The translations under genes were made by a program, and so were the position numbers. The notes under the pieces are model-generated. The model made no database searches. It was not told the origin of the DNA and saw only the letters and a program-made list of their open reading frames with translations. Of a stretch of DNA of 36,251 nucleotides, positions 31,733 through 36,251 are shown piece by piece (position 1 is the first letter of the stretch; every line of letters starts with the position of its first letter). The DNA is from Akkermansia sp. (GTDB lineage Bacteria; Verrucomicrobiota; Verrucomicrobiia; Verrucomicrobiales; Akkermansiaceae), in the NCBI GenBank assembly GCA_030536145.1, contig JAUNQN010000030.1:1-36251 (forward strand), given 5' to 3'.

Positions 31733-32611
31733 CTACTCCAGGAACATGTCCTGCAGGCGGGCCATGTCATCCTCCCCCAGGCAGACCTGCTGCACCAGGT
31801 AGTTGTGCAGGGAGCCGAACTCCCGGTCCACCAGCTCCAGCGCCTTGGCAAAGCGGGCGGTGTTCACGCCGATGAAGGAGTGGAGCGCATCCAGCGCGGC
31901 GGGCTCGCAGCCCTGCTGCCGCATGTGGGCGGAGAGCGTGTCCAGCAGCTCCCGGTAGAAGAGGTTCGACATGTCGAAATCCGCCAGGATCAGCTCCCGG
32001 TCTGCCCCCAGGGCGGCCAGCAGCAGGGCGGAGCCTATGCCCGTGCGGTCTTTCCCCTGGGCGCAGTGCCACAGGATGGCGCCATCCTCCGTGGCGGCCA
32101 CGCGGTTCAGGAAGGTGGCGTACTGCAGCTGCGTGAACTCGCTGAACAGCAGGCGGGGATACATGGCGCGCGCCAGCGCCTGGCCGTCGCGGCTGCGGGC
32201 CAGCTCCATGAACATGGCATTGCCGGTGATGGCGGCGTCTCCCTTCGCCCCGCGCATCTCACCGCTGCGGGCGGCGGCCCTGGCCAGTGCCTGCCCCACT
32301 GCGCCCGTCCATTCGTCCTTGGCGGGCTCTATGGTGGGCAGCAGCATGTATCCCGCCCCCGGCACGGGGCGGTCCGGGGATTTCTCCGCCTCCCCCTCCG
32401 TGCGGAAATCTATGATTTGGCGCACGCGGTACACCTTCTCCAGGCGCTCCAGGTCGGCATCCGTGGCGGTGAACAGGTTGCCGCTGCGCAGCAGGCGCCC
32501 GGGGCGTATGCGGCGGCCGTCCGCCATCACGTAGCCGCCCAGGTCGCGGGCGTTTGCCACGCCCTGCAGGTGGATGGATTGCTGCTCAAATGTGATGCGC
32601 TGTGATTCCAT
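31733..32611 (-). CDS. Tyrosine-protein phosphatase family (Y_phosphatase3 type)
   Basis: A 292-residue phosphatase of the bacterial tyrosine/lipid phosphatase type related to M. tuberculosis PtpB. The P-loop HCAQGKDRTG (182-191) carries the catalytic C183 and R189, and the N-terminal NARDLGGY motif (20-27) and the LRSGNL stretch are typical. The Lys and Asp in the P-loop are the feature linked to phosphoinositide activity in this group. The protein is probably cytoplasmic, since no signal peptide is seen. In-frame ATGs at 32638 and 32695 are upstream of or inside the promoter -10, so ATG 32611 is used. Substrate unknown. Confidence 0.86.
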   Translation of the reverse strand: MESQRITFEQQSIHLQGVANARDLGGYVMADGRRIRPGRLLRSGNLFTATDADLERLEKVYRVRQIIDFRTEGEAEKSPDRPVPGAGYMLLPTIEPAKDEWTGAVGQALARAAARSGEMRGAKGDAAITGNAMFMELARSRDGQALARAMYPRLLFSEFTQLQYATFLNRVAATEDGAILWHCAQGKDRTGIGSALLLAALGADRELILADFDMSNLFYRELLDTLSAHMRQQGCEPAALDALHSFIGVNTARFAKALELVDREFGSLHNYLVQQVCLGEDDMARLQDMFLE

Positions 32612-32633
32612 GGGAAATGGGGGGACGGGCGGG

Positions 32634-32662
32634 AGCATACGCGCGGCGGGGGGCAAAGTCAA
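32634..32662 (-). promoter_or_regulatory. Promoter of tyrosine phosphatase gene
   Basis: On the minus strand, TTGACT (32657-32662), a 17-bp spacer and TATGCT (32634-32639). A leader of about 16 C-rich nt precedes the ATG at 32611. Confidence 0.65.
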
Positions 32663-32761
32663 GCCTGCGCATGCCTGCGGCGGGAAAAACGGCATAAAAA
32701 AGCATCCCGACCCGTTTTTTTGCTTTCCGCGCGGGCGCCTATTTGTTAAGATTCACCTGCT

Positions 32762-33940
32762 ATGGATTTAGACGAGCGCGAAATCAGTGCGGAGACTGTC
32801 ACTCCGTACTTTGAACAATACTTTGGACACAAGCCGCAAGTGATTGCTGCTTCCCCCGGCCGTGTGAACCTGATTGGAGAGCACACCGACTACAACGAGG
32901 GCTTTGTGCTGCCTATGGCCCTGAACAAGATCAACGTGGTGGCCGTGGCCCCCTCTCCCACCGGCAAGCACCGCTGGATCGGCTCCATCGGTGAGGAGAT
33001 GATTGAAATCGACCCCGCGGATGCCGACAAGGTGGGCGAGCCTTTCTGGAGCAACTACGTGCGCGGCGTCATCTGCATGCTGGGCCGCCGCGGTATCCAG
33101 GTGCCCCCCGTGGACATGCTGATCGACTCCAACGTGCCCCGCGGCGGCGGCCTTTCCAGCAGCGCCGCGTTCGAGGTGGCCACCTGCACCGCCCTGGCCG
33201 CCCTCTGCGGCGCGGAGGTCAGCCCCACGGACCGCGCCCTCATCGGCCAGGCCACGGAGCATGAGTTCGTGAATGTGCCCTGCGGCATCATGGACCAGTT
33301 CATCTCCGCCAACGGCCAGAAGGACCACGCCCTCATGCTGGACTGCAAGGACCTCTCCTACAAGCTCATCCACATGAGCGACCCCGCCGTGAGCGTGCTG
33401 GTCATCGATTCCGCCGTGAAGCACTCCCTGGCAGACGGCGGCTATGCCGCCCGCCGCAAGAACTGCGAGGACGCCTGCGCCATACTGGGCGTGCACTCCC
33501 TGCGGGAGGCCACCCTGGCCCAGCTGGACGAGAACAAGGACAAGCTGGGTGACCTGTGCTACCGCCGTGCCCGCCATGTGGTGGGCGAGAACCTGCGCGT
33601 GGCAGAGTTTGCCGCCGCCGTGGAAGCCGGCGACTGGGATGCCGCCGGCCGTGCCATGCGCGGTTCCCACGCCTCCCTGCGCGACGACTTCGAGGTCTCC
33701 TGCGCGGAGGTGGACACCCTGGTGAGCCTGGCAGACACCATCCCCTCTGCCGCTGCCGTGTACGGCGCCCGCATGACGGGCGGCGGTTTCGGCGGCTGCA
33801 TCGTGGCCCTGGTCAAGAGCGACGCCGTGGAACAGGTGGCCAAGGAAATGCTGGACGCCTACCGCGATGCCCTCGGCATTGAGACCGCCTACATCGTCAC
33901 CCGCCCCGGCGAGGGTGCCCGCGTTCTCTACAAGGCTTGA
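32762..33940 (+). CDS. galK: Galactokinase
   Basis: Phosphorylates alpha-D-galactose at C1, the entry step of the Leloir pathway. This 392-residue GHMP kinase has the galactokinase signature GRVNLIGEHTDYN (33-45), the ATP-binding GGGLSSSAA and the C-terminal GGGFGGC. A -10-like TAAGAT (32747-32752) lies 9 nt before the ATG, but I see no convincing -35. It is followed after 30 nt by an SSS-family symporter, making a galactose uptake and phosphorylation unit; galT and galE are not in the window. It could use galactose freed by the upstream GH110 enzyme. Confidence 0.96.
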   Translation: MDLDEREISAETVTPYFEQYFGHKPQVIAASPGRVNLIGEHTDYNEGFVLPMALNKINVVAVAPSPTGKHRWIGSIGEEMIEIDPADADKVGEPFWSNYVRGVICMLGRRGIQVPPVDMLIDSNVPRGGGLSSSAAFEVATCTALAALCGAEVSPTDRALIGQATEHEFVNVPCGIMDQFISANGQKDHALMLDCKDLSYKLIHMSDPAVSVLVIDSAVKHSLADGGYAARRKNCEDACAILGVHSLREATLAQLDENKDKLGDLCYRRARHVVGENLRVAEFAAAVEAGDWDAAGRAMRGSHASLRDDFEVSCAEVDTLVSLADTIPSAAAVYGARMTGGGFGGCIVALVKSDAVEQVAKEMLDAYRDALGIETAYIVTRPGEGARVLYKA

Positions 33941-33970
33941 TTTCACTCAAACAACACCAAACCAAACAAC

Positions 33971-36130
33971 ATGAAAAAACTGACAACAATGCTGGGAGCC
34001 CTGGCACTCCTGCCGTTTGCCGCCTGTGCCCAGGAGGCAGCCGCCCCTGCGGCGGCCAATCCGGGCCTGGAGCTGTGGGAGATGATCGTGTTCTGCGTTG
34101 TCGTGGTCGGCGTCATCGGCCTCGGCATCTGGAAATCCGGCGCTCCCAACGAGACGGCTGAAGAGAAGAAGGAGAAGGGCGCGGCGGACTACTTCCTGGC
34201 CGGCCGCGGCCTGAGCTGGTGGCTGGTGGGCTTCTCCCTGCTGGCGGCCAATATCTCCACGGAGCAGTTCGTGGGCATGAGCGGCCAGGCGGCAGACTGG
34301 CTGGGCCTGGCCATCGCCGGTTACGAGTGGCTTGCCGCCATCGTGCTGGTCATTGTGGCCTTCACCTTCCTTCCCATGCTGCTCAAGCGCGGCGTGTTCA
34401 CCATCCCGCAGTTCCTGGAGGAGCGCTACAACGGCATCTCCCGCGTGACTATGGCCCTGGTGAACCTGCTCATCCTGGTGGGCGTGCCCACCGCCACGGT
34501 GATTTACGCCGGCGCCAATGTGGTGTCCGTGTACTTTGACCTTTCCGTGCCCACCGGCTGCATCATCATTGCCGCCTGCGCCACGGTGTACGTGTATGTG
34601 GGCGGCCTGAAAGCCTGCGCCTGGACAGACCTCATCTGGGGTGCCGCCCTCATCGTGGGCGGCGGCGTGGTGGCCTACTTTGCCCTGACCGCCCTGGGTG
34701 CCATGGATATGGCCAGCGATGCCGGCAAGAACCTGATGGACACCGCCACGGTGGCATCCCAGGCCACTGCAGAGCAGATGCAGACCAGCGGCAACCACCT
34801 GATGGACGGCCTCTCCCGCCTGTGGACGCTCAATGACGGCGACGGCGGTGCCGCCGTGAACGGCATCGGCGGCAAGCTGCACATGATGCGCCCGGCCAAC
34901 GACCCCGTGATGCCCTGGACCGTGTACCTGCTGGGCCTGTGGATTCCCAACTTCTTCTACTGGGGTCTCAACCAGTACATCATGCAGCGCACCCTGGCCT
35001 CCAAGAGCCTGGAGGAAGGCCAGCTGGGTGTGGTCTTCGCCGCATTCCTCAAGCTGCTCATCCCCTTCGTGGTGATTATCCCCGGCATCCTGGCCTACAA
35101 CCTGTTCCGTGACGACCTGTCCTCCCTGGCAGACAAGAACACCGCCGAGGTGGTGCAGAAGGCCGATGCCGAGGCCGCTGCTGCCGGCAAGCAGGTTATC
35201 TACAACCTGAACGCCAGCCGCCTGATCCGCGTGGATTCCGCTGAGGAGGCCAACAAGTGGCTTGACCACAACCTGGAAGTCTGCGGTGCAGACGAGGCCA
35301 CCGTGGCCAAGCAGGACGAGCTGCAGGCCAAGCTGGCCGGCATCCCCGCCGCCAACGTGCCCGACCGCGCCGCCGTGGCCGAGGAACTGCTCGCGATTGA
35401 CGGCGAGGCTACCAAGGCCGCCCGTGCCGATGAGGCGAAATACATCACCACCTCCTCCCTGGCCGCCTACCATTACGACTCCGCCTTCGCCACGCTGCTC
35501 AAGCGCCTGCTGCCCGGCACCGGCTGGGCCTGGTTTGTGCTGGCAGCCCTGTTCGGCGCCGTGGTCAGCTCCCTGGCCTCCATGCTGAACTCCGCCTCCA
35601 CCCTGTTCACCATGGATATCTACGGCAAGGCCAAGGAAGTGGCCGGCAAGCCTGCCAGCCCCACCCAGCTGGTGGCCATGGGCAAGGTGGGCGTGCTGGT
35701 GTGCGCGCTTATCGCCACCGTGATTGCCCCCTTCCTGGACAATCCTGCCTTCGGCGGAATCTTCACCTTCATCCAGGAGTTCCAGGGCTTCCTTAGCCCG
35801 GGCGTGCTGGCCGTGTTCCTGTTCGGCTTCTTCGTGCCCAAGTGCCCGCGCATCTTCGGCTGGCTGGGCATCCTGCTCGGCGCCGTGGCATACGCCTCCT
35901 TCAAGTGGCTTATCCTGCCGGATTGGGCCTTCCTGGACCGCATGGCCATCTCCTTCATCACCGTCTGCGTGGTGGGTCTTATCCTCACCATCGTGAACGC
36001 CGCCAAGGGCGGCGAGGCCGTGGTGCTGGAGGACAAGGGCATCATCAAGATGGAAACCTCCGCCCGCGCCAAGATTTTCGGTGTGGTCGTGGTGGTCCTC
36101 ACCCTGGCCCTGTACGCCATCTTCTGGTAA
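33971..36130 (+). CDS. Sodium/solute symporter (SSS/SGLT type), probable galactose transporter
   Basis: A 719-residue SSS-family transporter resembling bacterial Na+/sugar symporters (YidK/vSGLT group). ADYFLAGRGLSWW (71-83), NISTEQFVGMSG (94-105) and the many hydrophobic helices are typical. Two features are unusual. The N-terminus begins with an apparent exported-protein signal whose hydrophobic run ends PFAAC (C19) before the first typical helix. A hydrophilic, Ala/Glu-rich insertion of about 115 residues (about 380-495) also lies between helices. It follows galK by a 30-nt spacer of almost pure A and C (AAACAACACC-type), with no Shine-Dalgarno sequence. Galactose as substrate is inferred from galK. 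Confidence 0.85.
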   Translation: MKKLTTMLGALALLPFAACAQEAAAPAAANPGLELWEMIVFCVVVVGVIGLGIWKSGAPNETAEEKKEKGAADYFLAGRGLSWWLVGFSLLAANISTEQFVGMSGQAADWLGLAIAGYEWLAAIVLVIVAFTFLPMLLKRGVFTIPQFLEERYNGISRVTMALVNLLILVGVPTATVIYAGANVVSVYFDLSVPTGCIIIAACATVYVYVGGLKACAWTDLIWGAALIVGGGVVAYFALTALGAMDMASDAGKNLMDTATVASQATAEQMQTSGNHLMDGLSRLWTLNDGDGGAAVNGIGGKLHMMRPANDPVMPWTVYLLGLWIPNFFYWGLNQYIMQRTLASKSLEEGQLGVVFAAFLKLLIPFVVIIPGILAYNLFRDDLSSLADKNTAEVVQKADAEAAAAGKQVIYNLNASRLIRVDSAEEANKWLDHNLEVCGADEATVAKQDELQAKLAGIPAANVPDRAAVAEELLAIDGEATKAARADEAKYITTSSLAAYHYDSAFATLLKRLLPGTGWAWFVLAALFGAVVSSLASMLNSASTLFTMDIYGKAKEVAGKPASPTQLVAMGKVGVLVCALIATVIAPFLDNPAFGGIFTFIQEFQGFLSPGVLAVFLFGFFVPKCPRIFGWLGILLGAVAYASFKWLILPDWAFLDRMAISFITVCVVGLILTIVNAAKGGEAVVLEDKGIIKMETSARAKIFGVVVVVLTLALYAIFW

Positions 36131-36157
36131 GAAAACGCAGCTCCCAGCTGCAAGACA

Positions 36158-36187
36158 GGCGGGCATGCTCAGGCATGCCCGCCTTTT
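36158..36187 (+). terminator. Rho-independent terminator after galK-symporter unit
   Basis: Perfect 11-bp stem GGCGGGCATGC/GCATGCCCGCC (36158-36168 and 36173-36183), TCAG loop and TTTT. The remaining 64 bases of the window are more AT-rich and hold no gene I can identify. Confidence 0.88.
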
Positions 36188-36251
36188 CCGTACCATTAAG
36201 GAAACGCTGATTTATTCCAGGACTCCTGATTTTAGTGTAGTCAAACTCCTC

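Noticed and set aside
36190..36251. Possible insertion-sequence end in the AT-rich right edge (AAGGAAACGCTGATTTATTC)
   Set aside because: It resembles the style of some transposon termini, but no inverted partner, target duplication or transposase is visible in the window.

Overview
The window is 36 kb of densely coding, high-GC bacterial chromosome (clearly above 60% G+C by eye) with no tRNA, rRNA, CRISPR array, phage gene or intact insertion sequence. Secreted mucin-type glycosidases (GH84 and GH110), a galactokinase with an SSS-type sugar/Na+ symporter, a bacterial TMEM43 homologue and many secreted proteins of unknown role suggest a mucin- or glycan-degrading Verrucomicrobium of the Akkermansia type. 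The G+C content looks higher than I would expect for A. muciniphila itself. This placement is inference; a 16S or whole-genome comparison would settle it.

Layout. 1-4.6 kb: RmlD-like reductase (-), acyltransferase-3 membrane protein (+), and a minus-strand operon thioredoxin-fold protein > lspA > DUF1573-like protein. 4.7-11.4 kb: secreted GH84 + CBM32 glycosidase, then a two-gene unit of a secreted transglutaminase-like protein with a discoidin tail and a thioredoxin-fold protein that has lost both cysteines. 11.4-21.5 kb: guaA, a four-gene signalling operon, guaB, a HAD phosphatase (-), purH and pdxJ. 21.6-27.0 kb: an HU protein with a Cys/Lys tail, a bifunctional NAD(P)HX repair enzyme (-), and the operon ribH-nusB-ftsY-rlmN. 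27.0-36.2 kb: a lipoprotein, a GH110 alpha-galactosidase, a membrane protein (-), a TMEM43 homologue, a tyrosine phosphatase (-), and galK with an SSS symporter.

The most unusual locus is the operon at 13106-16757, bounded by its own promoter and terminator. It encodes a stand-alone STAS protein (RsbV type), a (p)ppGpp synthetase with no hydrolase domain, a three-domain protein joining a SpoT-type HD hydrolase, a degenerate STAS domain and an APH-type kinase fold, and an RsbW-type ATPase/kinase. It therefore appears to combine a split stringent-response enzyme pair with a partner-switching module. It lies between guaA and guaB, with purH close by, so guanine-nucleotide synthesis and alarmone turnover are physically clustered.

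A second window-wide pattern is promoter architecture. Most first genes have a TTGAC-like -35, a spacer of 16-18 bp (almost always 17), and a -10 of the form TAnnnT (often TAGnnT) that ends only 5-13 nt before the start codon. This predicts leaderless or near-leaderless mRNAs. Shine-Dalgarno sequences are rare; pdxJ is a clear exception.
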